From the NCBI GenBank assembly GCA_030529995.1, contig JAUMVT010000001.1:1-64000 (forward strand): DNA of 64,000 nucleotides, given 5' to 3'. A program made the translations under genes and the position numbers. Below the pieces are notes generated by a model, which did no database searches, had not been told where the DNA came from, and saw only the letters and a program-made list of their open reading frames with translations. Origin of the DNA: Clostridia bacterium (GTDB lineage: Bacteria; Bacillota; Clostridia; Christensenellales; Aristaeellaceae). Shown piece after piece: positions 17,735 through 25,767 of the stretch (within the stretch, counting starts at the first letter, position 1; every line of letters starts with the position of its first letter).

Positions 17735-18562
17735 ATGAAAATTCGGGTACTGGACAGACTGCTGGTGGCACTGGCGGGTCTTGTGCTGCTGGCATTGTGC
17801 GTAGGCATTGTTGCGCAGGTGTTTTGCAATGTGCCGGTAACGGAGCTTATGAGCGCTTGGGTATCCGGCACGGAAACCACGGCGCTGATCATTTACGCAG
17901 CGGTTGCTTTGGCACTGCTGCTGGTGGGCTTGTATTGCTTCTTCATGCTCTTCCGGCACAAAAAGGGCAAGCGCGGCTTTGTCACCCAGCAGGCTGAAGG
18001 GGGAGAGCTGAGCATTTCCCTCAAAGCCATGGAAGCGTTAACCCACCAGTGCGTGGAAAGTCATCCTGAAATGAAGCTGAATGCCATGCGCATTGAGCCT
18101 GAAAAGGACGGCGTCACGGTGAAGGTGCACATCACCTTGGCTAGCGGCGTCAGCATTCCTTTGGCGGTAGGCGCATTGCAGAAGCAGATTCGCACATATC
18201 TGACTTCCTGTTCCGGCGTGGATGTGAAGGAAGTCTGCGTGCAGGTGGATACTTCGGCGGATCAGGCCAAGGATTCTCCCTATGCTGTGCAGGGCGTAAT
18301 TTCCCCTGCGGCCGCACCCTTGCTTCAGGCAAGCGAAGCAAAGAAGGAAGAAACACCTGCACCTGAAGAGGTAAAGCCGGCGGAAGAACCTGCGAAGGAA
18401 GAGTCTGCAGTAGAAGAAACAGCAACGTCCGATGAACAGCCGGAAGAGGAACTTCCTGCGGAGGCGGAAGCGGAGCAGGAGGACAAGACCGAACCGGAAG
18501 CAACAGAGGATACGGAAGCTGTGCAGGAGGCAAAGGAGGCCGAAGATGAAGTCACTGAATGA
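17735..18562 (+). CDS. amaP: Alkaline shock response membrane anchor protein AmaP
   Basis: A 275-residue membrane protein with two N-terminal TM segments (LDRLLVALAGLVLLALCVGIV and TALIIYAAVALALLLVGLYCFFM) and a cytosolic Asp23-like domain (about residues 85-175, with SISLKAMEALTHQCVE and VTVKVHITLASGVSIPLAV). A Glu-rich low-complexity tail of about 90 residues follows. AmaP anchors Asp23 to the membrane. Both partners here carry similar acidic tails. GGGAGG precedes the ATG at 17735. The end overlaps the DUF2273 gene by 17 bases. Confidence 0.85.
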   Translation: MKIRVLDRLLVALAGLVLLALCVGIVAQVFCNVPVTELMSAWVSGTETTALIIYAAVALALLLVGLYCFFMLFRHKKGKRGFVTQQAEGGELSISLKAMEALTHQCVESHPEMKLNAMRIEPEKDGVTVKVHITLASGVSIPLAVGALQKQIRTYLTSCSGVDVKEVCVQVDTSADQAKDSPYAVQGVISPAAAPLLQASEAKKEETPAPEEVKPAEEPAKEESAVEETATSDEQPEEELPAEAEAEQEDKTEPEATEDTEAVQEAKEAEDEVTE

Positions 18563-18785
18563 AATCGTTCATGAAATGACCACCTGGGGCACCCCTGCCT
18601 GTGGCATTTTCTGCGGCATTGTTGGGGCGATTGTGGCTGTGCTTCTGCTGACCATCGGCTTCTGGAAGACGGTGCTGGTTGCCCTTCTGTGCGCAGTCGG
18701 TGCATTCATCGGCGGCGTGAAGGACAAGTCTGCATTCCTTAAGGATGCAGTGAATAAACTGTTTCCGCCGAAGGACAGCCTTTAA
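18546..18785 (+). CDS. Small membrane protein, DUF2273 family
   Basis: A 79-residue protein with two hydrophobic segments (GIFCGIVGAIVAVLLLTIGF and VLVALLCAVGAFIGGVKD) and the GFWKT and GGVKDK features typical of DUF2273 proteins that accompany AmaP and Asp23. It starts inside the end of amaP with AAAGGAGG upstream of the ATG, so translation is coupled. Its function is not established. Its conserved neighbourhood suggests a component of the envelope stress module. Confidence 0.82.
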   Translation: MKSLNEIVHEMTTWGTPACGIFCGIVGAIVAVLLLTIGFWKTVLVALLCAVGAFIGGVKDKSAFLKDAVNKLFPPKDSL

Positions 18786-18864
18786 GCAGACCAGCAATCG
18801 GTAGAACCTTTGATCCTTGAAAAGTACGATGCAAAGAATAAAACAAGAACGGAGCGCTTGACTT

Positions 18865-19320
18865 ATGGCACGATCGACTGCACGGGCAGCGGCAATGCAG
18901 ATGATTTTCGAACACATTTCCGGCGGTGAGGGCGGCGAAGAAACGCTTCAGATGATCTATGATGAGCTGCGGGAGGAAACTGCCGGCAACGCTGATCCTG
19001 TCGGGCAGAATGAGCCCAACAAGGGAGATCGGGGCTACATCGAAGAAGTGCTCGGCGGCGTGATGGAACACCTGGATGAGCTGGATGAAAAGATTGCTGC
19101 CGCAAGCCGCGGCTGGACGACGGAGCGCATGCCCCGGGTGGACTTGACCATTCTTCGTCTGGCTTGCTGGGAGATTCTCTACAAGCAGGATGTTCCCGGC
19201 AGTGTGGCCATCAATGAGGCGGTAGAGCTGGCCAACCGGTATTCCGATCCGGACAACAGCAGCCGGTTTATCAACGGCGTTCTCGGCACGATCCTTCGGG
19301 ACAAAGAGGCACAGGCATGA
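18865..19320 (+). CDS. nusB: Transcription antitermination factor NusB
   Basis: A 151-residue RNA-binding antitermination factor that with NusE (S10) binds boxA of rRNA operons. It begins ARSTARAAAMQMIFEH (family pattern R..AR..A.Q.LF). The C-terminal half shows the usual LRLACWEILYKQDVPGSVAINEAVELANRYSD and FINGVLG motifs. An unusual acidic and glycine-containing stretch (SGGEGGEE) follows helix 1. The next gene starts within its stop codon. Confidence 0.95.
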   Translation: MARSTARAAAMQMIFEHISGGEGGEETLQMIYDELREETAGNADPVGQNEPNKGDRGYIEEVLGGVMEHLDELDEKIAAASRGWTTERMPRVDLTILRLACWEILYKQDVPGSVAINEAVELANRYSDPDNSSRFINGVLGTILRDKEAQA

Positions 19321-20306
19321 TGGAGGATGTGGTCATCGGACTGGATACCAGCTGCTACACCACATCTGCCGCGGCGGTGACCTTGGGTGGACAGGTGATT
19401 GCATCCAGCCGGAAGCTGTTGCCTGTACCGGAGGGACAGCGAGGCCTTCGGCAAAGCGAAATGGTGTTTATTCACACCAAACAGTTGCCGGAACGGATGC
19501 AGGAAGTTGCAGAGACCATTAAGGGTCATAGGGTGGCGGCTGTATGCGCCTCTCGGTATCCAAGAGATGATGAGAGCTCCTATATGCCTGCGTTTCAAGT
19601 AGGGGATGCACAAGCTCGCAGTTTGGCTGCGGTGCTTGGCGTCCCTTGCTTTGCATGTAGCCATCAGCGCGGACACATTTATGCCGCTATGGTAGACAGC
19701 GGTGTGGATGGGCAGGCCCCCATGCTGGCAGTGCACTTGTCCGGCGGCACGACCGAAGTGCTCGGTTATGCGGCCGGTCAGCTGAAGCTGCTGGGCGGAT
19801 CTTTGGATCTGCATGCCGGTCAGCTGGTAGACCGCACCGGCGTGGCACTGGGACTGCCCTTTCCGGCGGGACCTCACTTGGAAGCATTGGCACGGCAGGG
19901 AAAGAGTCAGGCACTGTTGCCCACCAGCATGGATCCGTCAGGATTGTGGTGTCACCTTTCCGGGGCAGAAACCCAGGCGCAGCGGTGGATTTCCATGGGA
20001 ACCATGCCTCGAGAGAACATTGCCATGGAAGTGTATGATCTGCTGGCACGCACGGTAGCACGGCTTGTACTTCAGGCAGGCAAAGCGAAAAATATCCGTC
20101 AGGTGCTGATTGCCGGCGGTGTGGCTTCCTCCCAGCTGTTCCGGCAGCTGGTGACGGAACGGATTCACAAGAAGGACATCAGATTCCGTGTCTGCTTCGG
20201 CAAGCCGGAGTACAGCGGCGATAATGCGGTTGGCGTGGCGTTGATCGGAGCGGAAGCATACAGGCGAACCATCGAGGAAAACCCCGGGAACGACAGTCAC
20301 TTGTAA
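19317..20306 (+). CDS. TsaD/Kae1-family paralogue
   Basis: A 329-residue ASKHA-fold protein related to TsaD, the tRNA threonylcarbamoyladenosine enzyme. The N-terminal phosphate loop is LDTSCYTTS rather than ETSCDET. An HxxxH metal motif (SHQRGHI) is kept, the SGGHT motif reads LSGGTTEVL, and a C-terminal YSGDNAVGVALIG keeps the metal aspartate. These changes mark the divergent TsaD-like paralogue common in Clostridia beside nusB, not the housekeeping TsaD. The ATG overlaps the nusB stop; a second ATG follows at 19320. Its true substrate is unknown. Confidence 0.8.
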   Translation: MMEDVVIGLDTSCYTTSAAAVTLGGQVIASSRKLLPVPEGQRGLRQSEMVFIHTKQLPERMQEVAETIKGHRVAAVCASRYPRDDESSYMPAFQVGDAQARSLAAVLGVPCFACSHQRGHIYAAMVDSGVDGQAPMLAVHLSGGTTEVLGYAAGQLKLLGGSLDLHAGQLVDRTGVALGLPFPAGPHLEALARQGKSQALLPTSMDPSGLWCHLSGAETQAQRWISMGTMPRENIAMEVYDLLARTVARLVLQAGKAKNIRQVLIAGGVASSQLFRQLVTERIHKKDIRFRVCFGKPEYSGDNAVGVALIGAEAYRRTIEENPGNDSHL

Positions 20307-20339
20307 GAAGCGACAGAGAGTAAGTCGGAGGGATATGGT

Positions 20340-21188
20340 ATGGCAGCACAGATTCTGGACGGCAAGGCTTTATCGGCTGAAATCAAGGCAAAGGTTGCAA
20401 AGCGGACAGCTGAATTGAACAAGCAGGGCATTGACGTTTGCCTGGGTGTTATCATGGTAGGTGATGATCCTGCCAGCCAAATTTATGTGCGTAACAAGCA
20501 GAATGCCTGCGACAAGGTCGGCTTTTGCTCCCGTACCGTTATTTTGGACAAAGGGACAAGCCAGGAAGACTTGGAAAAAGCCATTGAGGGAATGAATGAA
20601 GATGATGCCATTCATGGTATCTTGGTGCAGTTGCCCCTGCCGCCTCAGCTGGACGAAAAGAAAGCCTTGGCGCTGATCCGTCCGGAAAAAGACGTGGACG
20701 GGTTCCATGTGGTGAATGCAGGCATGCTGTTCACCGGACAAAAGCAGGTGGTTCCCTGCACGCCCAAGGGCATTATGGCCATGCTGAAGCACACCGGCAT
20801 TGATCTGAACGGGAAAGAAGCCGTGGTCATCGGCCGCAGCGACATTGTGGGCAAGCCCATTGCCATGCTGCTGCTGGAACAGAATTGCACCGTAACCATC
20901 TGTCACAGTCACACGGCGCAACTGAGGGAGCACACACGCCGTGCCGATATTCTGGTGTCCGCCGTAGGCAAGCCGGGATTTGTTACCGCAGATATGGTGA
21001 TGCCCGGAGCCGTGGTCATTGACGTGGGTATCACCCGGGTCGATGGCAAGGTGGTGGGGGATGTGGCCTTTGATGAAGTTAAGGAAGTTGCATCTTGGAT
21101 TACCCCTGTGCCCGGCGGCGTCGGGCCCATGACCATTGCCATGCTGATGGAAAACACACTGGAAGCGGCGGAAAGGCTTGAATGCTGA
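20340..21188 (+). CDS. folD: Bifunctional methylene-THF dehydrogenase/cyclohydrolase
   Basis: A 282-residue FolD catalysing NADP-dependent oxidation of 5,10-methylene-THF and hydrolysis to 10-formyl-THF. Visible are the substrate-site YVRNKQNACDKVG with the catalytic lysine, LVQLPLPPQLDEKK, DKDVDGFH-type (EKDVDGFHVVNAG), the NADP motif IGRSDIVGKPIAMLL, and the C-terminal TPVPGGVGPMTIAMLMENT. GGAGGG precedes the ATG. It overlaps xseA by seven bases. Confidence 0.97.
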   Translation: MAAQILDGKALSAEIKAKVAKRTAELNKQGIDVCLGVIMVGDDPASQIYVRNKQNACDKVGFCSRTVILDKGTSQEDLEKAIEGMNEDDAIHGILVQLPLPPQLDEKKALALIRPEKDVDGFHVVNAGMLFTGQKQVVPCTPKGIMAMLKHTGIDLNGKEAVVIGRSDIVGKPIAMLLLEQNCTVTICHSHTAQLREHTRRADILVSAVGKPGFVTADMVMPGAVVIDVGITRVDGKVVGDVAFDEVKEVASWITPVPGGVGPMTIAMLMENTLEAAERLEC

Positions 21189-22453
21189 TGGATGACATGA
21201 TACTTGAAGTCAGCGACTTGAATGAGTATGCCCGCAGCATTCTTGCCAACGACAGCATCCTGCGGCATGTCAGACTTCGGGGAGAAATTAGCAATTTCAA
21301 GCGGCATTCTTCGGGACACTGGTACTTTACCCTGAAGGATGAGCGCTGCCGCATTGCCTGTGTCATGTTTCGGCAGAATGCCATGAACATGAGCATCCGC
21401 CCGGAGGACGGCATGCGGGTGATCGCCACAGGCAGTGTCAGCCTTTACCCGGAGGCCGGTACCTATCAGCTGTATGCGGAAGCCATGCGGCCGGAAGGCA
21501 AGGGCACGCTGTTTCAACAGTTCGAGGCGCTGAAGGCCAAGCTTGCGGCGCAAGGATTGTTTGACCAATCCCGAAAGCGTCCTTTGCCCCTGCGGCCGCG
21601 GAAGATTGCCGTTGTAACCGCTCGGACAGGGGCGGTGCTTCAGGATATTCGCCGTGTGTCTGCGGCTCGGGATCCCGGCGTTCCCTTGGTGCTGCTGCCG
21701 GTGAAGGTGCAGGGCGAGGGAGCGGCAGAGGAGATTGCCAAGGCCATCGCCAAGGCAGGAACATTGCCTGAAGTGGATGTGCTGATCATCGGGCGGGGCG
21801 GCGGCTCCATGGAGGATCTTTGGGCGTTTAATGAAGAGAAGGTTGCCCGAGCCATTGCGGCCTGTCCTGTTCCTGTTATTTCCGCCGTTGGCCATGAAAC
21901 GGACTTTACCATCAGCGATTTTGTGGCGGACGCCCGTGCTTCCACACCCTCCAATGCAGCGGAAATGGCCGTGCCGGATCGCCGGGAGATGCTGGAAGCC
22001 CTTCGCATGCAAAGGCAGCGGCTCCTGAAACAAACGGAGAATGCAGTGCAGCAGAAGCGTATTCAGCTGCTGAACCTTTCGAGAAGACTGGAAGGGCAGC
22101 AGCCGGAAAAGCGGATCAACCGCATTATGCAGCAGCTGGAGAACTGCCGGCAAAGGCTGCAAAAGGAACTGGAAAGTCAAGTCACATCCTATGTACCTGA
22201 AATTGCCATGAAGAAGATTCGGCTGGATCATGCCATGGACAGCATCCTGCATCGCAAGCAGGTGCGGCTGGAACAGGCGAAAACAAGCCTAACCATGATG
22301 GATCCGGCACGGGTGATGAACCGTGGTTATGCCATGGCGTTGGATGCGGCAGGCAGGCTGATCACCAGCGCAGAGGCGGTAGATCAGCGTCCCTTTACCC
22401 TGCGATTCCGCGATGGCAGCGTCAATGTGAAACGAATTGAGGAGAATACGTAA
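21182..22453 (+). CDS. xseA: Exodeoxyribonuclease VII large subunit
   Basis: A 423-residue subunit of the single-strand-specific exonuclease. An N-terminal OB fold (RGEISNFKRHSSGHWYFTLKD) is followed by the catalytic domain with TARTGAVLQDIRRV, IGRGGGSMEDLWAFNEE, PVISAVGHETDFTISDFVAD and ARASTPSNAAE. A long coiled-coil region follows (about residues 260-370). It starts in the end of folD and is followed by xseB after two bases. The folD-xseA-xseB-prenyl synthase order is common in Clostridia. Confidence 0.97.
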   Translation: MLMDDMILEVSDLNEYARSILANDSILRHVRLRGEISNFKRHSSGHWYFTLKDERCRIACVMFRQNAMNMSIRPEDGMRVIATGSVSLYPEAGTYQLYAEAMRPEGKGTLFQQFEALKAKLAAQGLFDQSRKRPLPLRPRKIAVVTARTGAVLQDIRRVSAARDPGVPLVLLPVKVQGEGAAEEIAKAIAKAGTLPEVDVLIIGRGGGSMEDLWAFNEEKVARAIAACPVPVISAVGHETDFTISDFVADARASTPSNAAEMAVPDRREMLEALRMQRQRLLKQTENAVQQKRIQLLNLSRRLEGQQPEKRINRIMQQLENCRQRLQKELESQVTSYVPEIAMKKIRLDHAMDSILHRKQVRLEQAKTSLTMMDPARVMNRGYAMALDAAGRLITSAEAVDQRPFTLRFRDGSVNVKRIEENT

Positions 22454-22455
22454 CC

Positions 22456-22695
22456 ATGGCAGCAAAGAAGAAACCCTCTTTTGAAGATCAGCTGAACGCC
22501 CTTGAGCAGCTTATTTCCGGCATGGAAAAGGGCGAAATGCCCTTGGAGGAGTCCCTCCGTGCCTATGAAGAAGGCATGAAAATGGCCGCCCAGCTGGAAC
22601 AGGAGCTGCAAAATGCGACTCAGCGGCTGACCGTGCTGCGTACCGGAAAGGACGGCGCAGACGTGGAAGTGCCCATTGAGGAGGATGAAGCATGA
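22456..22695 (+). CDS. xseB: Exodeoxyribonuclease VII small subunit
   Basis: A 79-residue small subunit with the family core FEDQLNALEQLISGMEKGEMPLEESL and YEEGMKMAAQLEQEL. GAGGAG precedes the ATG. The last four bases overlap the next gene's start. Confidence 0.95.
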   Translation: MAAKKKPSFEDQLNALEQLISGMEKGEMPLEESLRAYEEGMKMAAQLEQELQNATQRLTVLRTGKDGADVEVPIEEDEA

Positions 22696-23567
22696 AATCC
22701 GCCGGAGAATATGCGGCACTGGTGGAGCAGGCTTTGCCCCGGCAGTTATCCGGCTTGGGGCATATGCCGGAGCGGCTGAAGGAAGCCATGGCGTACTCCC
22801 TGGAAGCAGGCGGAAAGCGGCTCCGTCCCGTGCTTTTGCTGGCTGTGTGTGATGCCATGGGTACGGATCTTTCATCCGTCATGCCCTATGCCTGCGCGTT
22901 GGAAATGATCCATACCTATAGCCTGATTCATGATGATTTGCCGGCTATGGATAACGATAATCTTCGCCGGGGCAAGCCTACCAATCACGTGGTGTTTGGC
23001 GAAGGTATGGCCATTCTGGCAGGAGACGGTCTGCTGCACGGTGCCATGGAGCTGATGCTTCGTACCGCCTGCAAGACAGATTCCCTGCAGGGGCTGCGTG
23101 CAGCGGAAGCCATTGCCCGACGTGCCGGCGTCACCGGTATGGTGGCAGGTCAGGTCATGGACGTGACCCAGGAGGGCGGTCAGGTTACGGAAGAAAAAGT
23201 GACCTATATTCATGCCCATAAAACGGCGGACATGCTGATTGCTCCTCTGGAAGCAGGATTGATTCTCTCCGGTGCCGAGCAGGAGGAAATTGAGGCGGGC
23301 ATTTCCTATGGGTATCATCTGGGCATGGCCTTTCAGATGGTGGATGACTTGCTGGACGTGATCGGTGATGAACAGGTCATGGGCAAGCAAACCGGCATGG
23401 ATGCACAGCAGGGGAAGATGACTTGGGTCGCCCTGAAGGGTATCCATGGCACAAAGCAGGATGCGGCGGAACATATCCGCTTGGCCTGTGATGCGGCGAA
23501 TCATTTTGACCAAGGTGTGAAATTTTTTCAGGAACTTGCGAAGAACACCCTAAACAGGGTACAATAG
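22692..23567 (+). CDS. ispA: Polyprenyl diphosphate synthase (farnesyl/geranyl type)
   Basis: A 291-residue trans-prenyltransferase condensing IPP with allylic diphosphates. The first aspartate-rich motif is HDDLPAMDNDNLRRGKPTNH, with the longer FPP-synthase-like spacing DDxxxxD. The second is FQMVDDLLDVIGD. Also visible are GGKRLRP for IPP binding and the GQVMD and KTA motifs. The product chain length (C10, C15 or C20) is not certain from the sequence. It is translationally coupled to xseB. Confidence 0.93.
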   Translation: MKSAGEYAALVEQALPRQLSGLGHMPERLKEAMAYSLEAGGKRLRPVLLLAVCDAMGTDLSSVMPYACALEMIHTYSLIHDDLPAMDNDNLRRGKPTNHVVFGEGMAILAGDGLLHGAMELMLRTACKTDSLQGLRAAEAIARRAGVTGMVAGQVMDVTQEGGQVTEEKVTYIHAHKTADMLIAPLEAGLILSGAEQEEIEAGISYGYHLGMAFQMVDDLLDVIGDEQVMGKQTGMDAQQGKMTWVALKGIHGTKQDAAEHIRLACDAANHFDQGVKFFQELAKNTLNRVQ

Positions 23568-23579
23568 AGGTGAAACGAG

Positions 23580-24041
23580 GTGGTGGAGTTGAACTCCATA
23601 CTGGATATGTTCACCAACCGTGTACTGCTCTGTGCCGTATTGTCCTGGTTTATTGCCCAGGCACTGAAGGTGGTCATTCATGCGTTGGTGGAAAAGCACT
23701 GGAACTGGCGTCGGCTGGTTGGTTCGGGGGGAATGCCATCCTCCCATACCTCTTTTGTAGTATCCCTTGCGCTGATGGTGGGCATGACGGAGGGCTTCGG
23801 CAGTCCGATTTTCGCAACCTGCTTTACCTTGGCAGCCATCGTGATGTATGACGCAACCGGGGTTCGCCGGGAAACCGGCAAGCAGGGACAAGTTATCAAT
23901 GAAATCCTCCGCAATGTGTTCATTGACGGACAGCCGATTTCCGATGACAACCTGAAGGAACTGGTTGGCCATAAGCCCATTGAGGTGGCCGCCGGGGCAC
24001 TCATCGGCATTATCGTGGCACTTTGCTTCTCTGTGTCGTAA
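23580..24041 (+). CDS. Divergent PAP2 family membrane protein (DUF212)
   Basis: A 153-residue membrane protein with hydrophobic segments and the DUF212 hallmarks: LSWFIAQALKV near the N-terminus, GGMPSSHTS in the middle, and MYDATGVRRETGKQ. The family is distantly related to PAP2 phosphatases. The GTG at 23580 is preceded by AGAGGTG. The reaction is not established. A phosphatase acting on a lipid-linked diphosphate would fit the neighbouring prenyl synthase, but that is inference. Confidence 0.85.
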   Translation: MVELNSILDMFTNRVLLCAVLSWFIAQALKVVIHALVEKHWNWRRLVGSGGMPSSHTSFVVSLALMVGMTEGFGSPIFATCFTLAAIVMYDATGVRRETGKQGQVINEILRNVFIDGQPISDDNLKELVGHKPIEVAAGALIGIIVALCFSVS

Positions 24042-24068
24042 TCAACCATAAGTGAAGGGGGAAAAACA

Positions 24069-24602
24069 ATGGATCGTTTTACAGAGCAGGTCGTGGTCAA
24101 GCATCAGCGTACGGCAAATGAGGTGCTGTATTATTTGTCTCTGGCTGTGTTGGTTCTTTCCGGCCTGTATGCGCTGCTGCTTTTGCAGGTCATTTTTGTG
24201 AGCTTCAGCGTCATGACCCTTATTGAACTGCTGCTGTTTGCGGCAGTTGCCGTGGTGCTTTTCCTTTTCAGGGATCGCCTGCGGACAGAATACGAGTATA
24301 CCTTCACCAACGGGGATTTGGATTTTGCGCAGGTTTTCAATAATCAGAAGCGGAAGAATCTTGGCTCCTTGAAGGTACGCAACGTGGACGCTTTCGGGCT
24401 GGTGAACAGTCAGAGCTTCAAGCGGTATGTATCCATGAACGGTATCAAGACCAGCAACTGGTTTTTGAACCGGGGAGCGGAGCTGTATTATTTCTATTTC
24501 CAAAAGGAAGGCAATAAGCGGCTGATCATCATGGAACCGAACGAAGAAATGGTGGACTACATCAAGCAGTATCTGCCTCACGGAGCGTTGCAGGACAAAT
24601 GA
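24069..24602 (+). CDS. Conserved membrane protein, possibly DUF6106
   Basis: A 177-residue protein with two adjacent TM segments (residues about 22-75, SLAVLVLSGLYALLLLQ and TLIELLLFAAVAVVLFLF) and a soluble C-terminal part containing YEYTFTNGDLDFAQVFNNQKRK and RLIIMEPNEEMVDYIKQYLP. The soluble part resembles small PH-like membrane proteins seen before nifS-type genes in Clostridia. I believe this is DUF6106 but cannot check. It overlaps the desulfurase gene by four bases. Function unknown. Confidence 0.75.
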   Translation: MDRFTEQVVVKHQRTANEVLYYLSLAVLVLSGLYALLLLQVIFVSFSVMTLIELLLFAAVAVVLFLFRDRLRTEYEYTFTNGDLDFAQVFNNQKRKNLGSLKVRNVDAFGLVNSQSFKRYVSMNGIKTSNWFLNRGAELYYFYFQKEGNKRLIIMEPNEEMVDYIKQYLPHGALQDK

Positions 24603-25753
24603 TGGAAGTATATTTGGACAACAGTGCCACCACCAAGCCGGCACCTGCTGTGGTGGAGATGATGACCAAGGCACTGACGGAGGAATGGTACAATCCTTCG
24701 GCACTTTACCGTCCAGCCATGGAGGCGGAAAAGAAGCTTTCTTCGGCGAGAAAAACCTGCTTGAAGGCGGCCGGCGCATCCGGACAGCGGCTCATCTTCA
24801 CCTCCTGCGGTACAGAGGCGGATAATATCGCTATCTGCGGCTATCTGCGCAGTCTGCATCAGCCCGGACGGGTACTGATTCTGAACGTGGAGCATCCTGC
24901 GGTGCTGAACTGCGCACAGGAAGCGGAGCGACTTGGCTATTCGGTGGAGCACATTCCGGTGGATCATCGGGGCGTAGCGGATCTGGCGAAGCTTGAAAGC
25001 ATGCTGGGGGAGGACGTGCGCCTCATTTGCGTCATGCAGGTTAATAACGAGACAGGTGCCATTCAGCCCATTGAGGAGATTGTACGGCTGAAACAGCGGC
25101 TGTGCCCGAAAGCGGCTGTGCATGTGGACGGTGTGCAGGGATTCCTGCGTGTACCCTTTGACTTTAACAAGTTGGGCGTGGATTCCTATGCCTTTTCCGG
25201 TCACAAGATTCACGCCAGCAAAGGCGTAGGTGCACTGATTGTTCGCAAGGGGCACAAGGTAAGTCCGGTCATCTTCGGCGGCGGGCAGGAAGACGGCTAT
25301 CGTTCCGGCACGGAAAATATGCCGGGCATTCTGGGCATGGGCGAAGCGGTGTCCATCTATCCAGCGGATGCACCGGCGAAAATGGCAGCGCTGAAGCGGC
25401 GGCTGTACGATGGCTTGATGAAGTCGATTCCTCAGGCAGTGCTGAACGGCCCCGAACTGGATGATCCTGCTGCTGCGCCTCATATTTTGAACGTTAGCCT
25501 GCCCCCGGTAAGAAGCCAGACCATGCTGTTTGCTTTGGAGGGCGACGGGATTTATGTCAGTGCCGGATCGGCGTGCTCCAGTCATAAGCAGAAGGTTTCC
25601 TCTGTGTTGACAGCCATGGGGCTGACCAATGCCATGGCGGACTGTGCACTTCGATTCAGCCTGTGTGCAGAGAACACTGAGGAACAAATCGACTACGTCA
25701 TTGCCCGGGTGAAGGCACATTATGATCTGCTGTCCAAGTATACGAGACGATAG
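24599..25753 (+). CDS. Cysteine desulfurase (NifS/IscS family)
   Basis: A 384-residue PLP enzyme taking sulfur from cysteine. It begins VYLDNSATTKP, has the Schiff-base lysine at about K203 (FSGHKIHASKG) and the persulfide cysteine at about C326 in a short loop (SAGSACSSHKQKVSSVL). It sits directly before thiI, so it most likely delivers persulfide to ThiI for tRNA 4-thiouridine, as NifZ-type desulfurases do in Bacillus. General Fe-S supply is also possible. The start overlaps the upstream stop codon; a second ATG follows at 24602. Confidence 0.93.
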   Translation: MMEVYLDNSATTKPAPAVVEMMTKALTEEWYNPSALYRPAMEAEKKLSSARKTCLKAAGASGQRLIFTSCGTEADNIAICGYLRSLHQPGRVLILNVEHPAVLNCAQEAERLGYSVEHIPVDHRGVADLAKLESMLGEDVRLICVMQVNNETGAIQPIEEIVRLKQRLCPKAAVHVDGVQGFLRVPFDFNKLGVDSYAFSGHKIHASKGVGALIVRKGHKVSPVIFGGGQEDGYRSGTENMPGILGMGEAVSIYPADAPAKMAALKRRLYDGLMKSIPQAVLNGPELDDPAAAPHILNVSLPPVRSQTMLFALEGDGIYVSAGSACSSHKQKVSSVLTAMGLTNAMADCALRFSLCAENTEEQIDYVIARVKAHYDLLSKYTRR

Positions 25754-25767
25754 GAGAAACGGAAACA

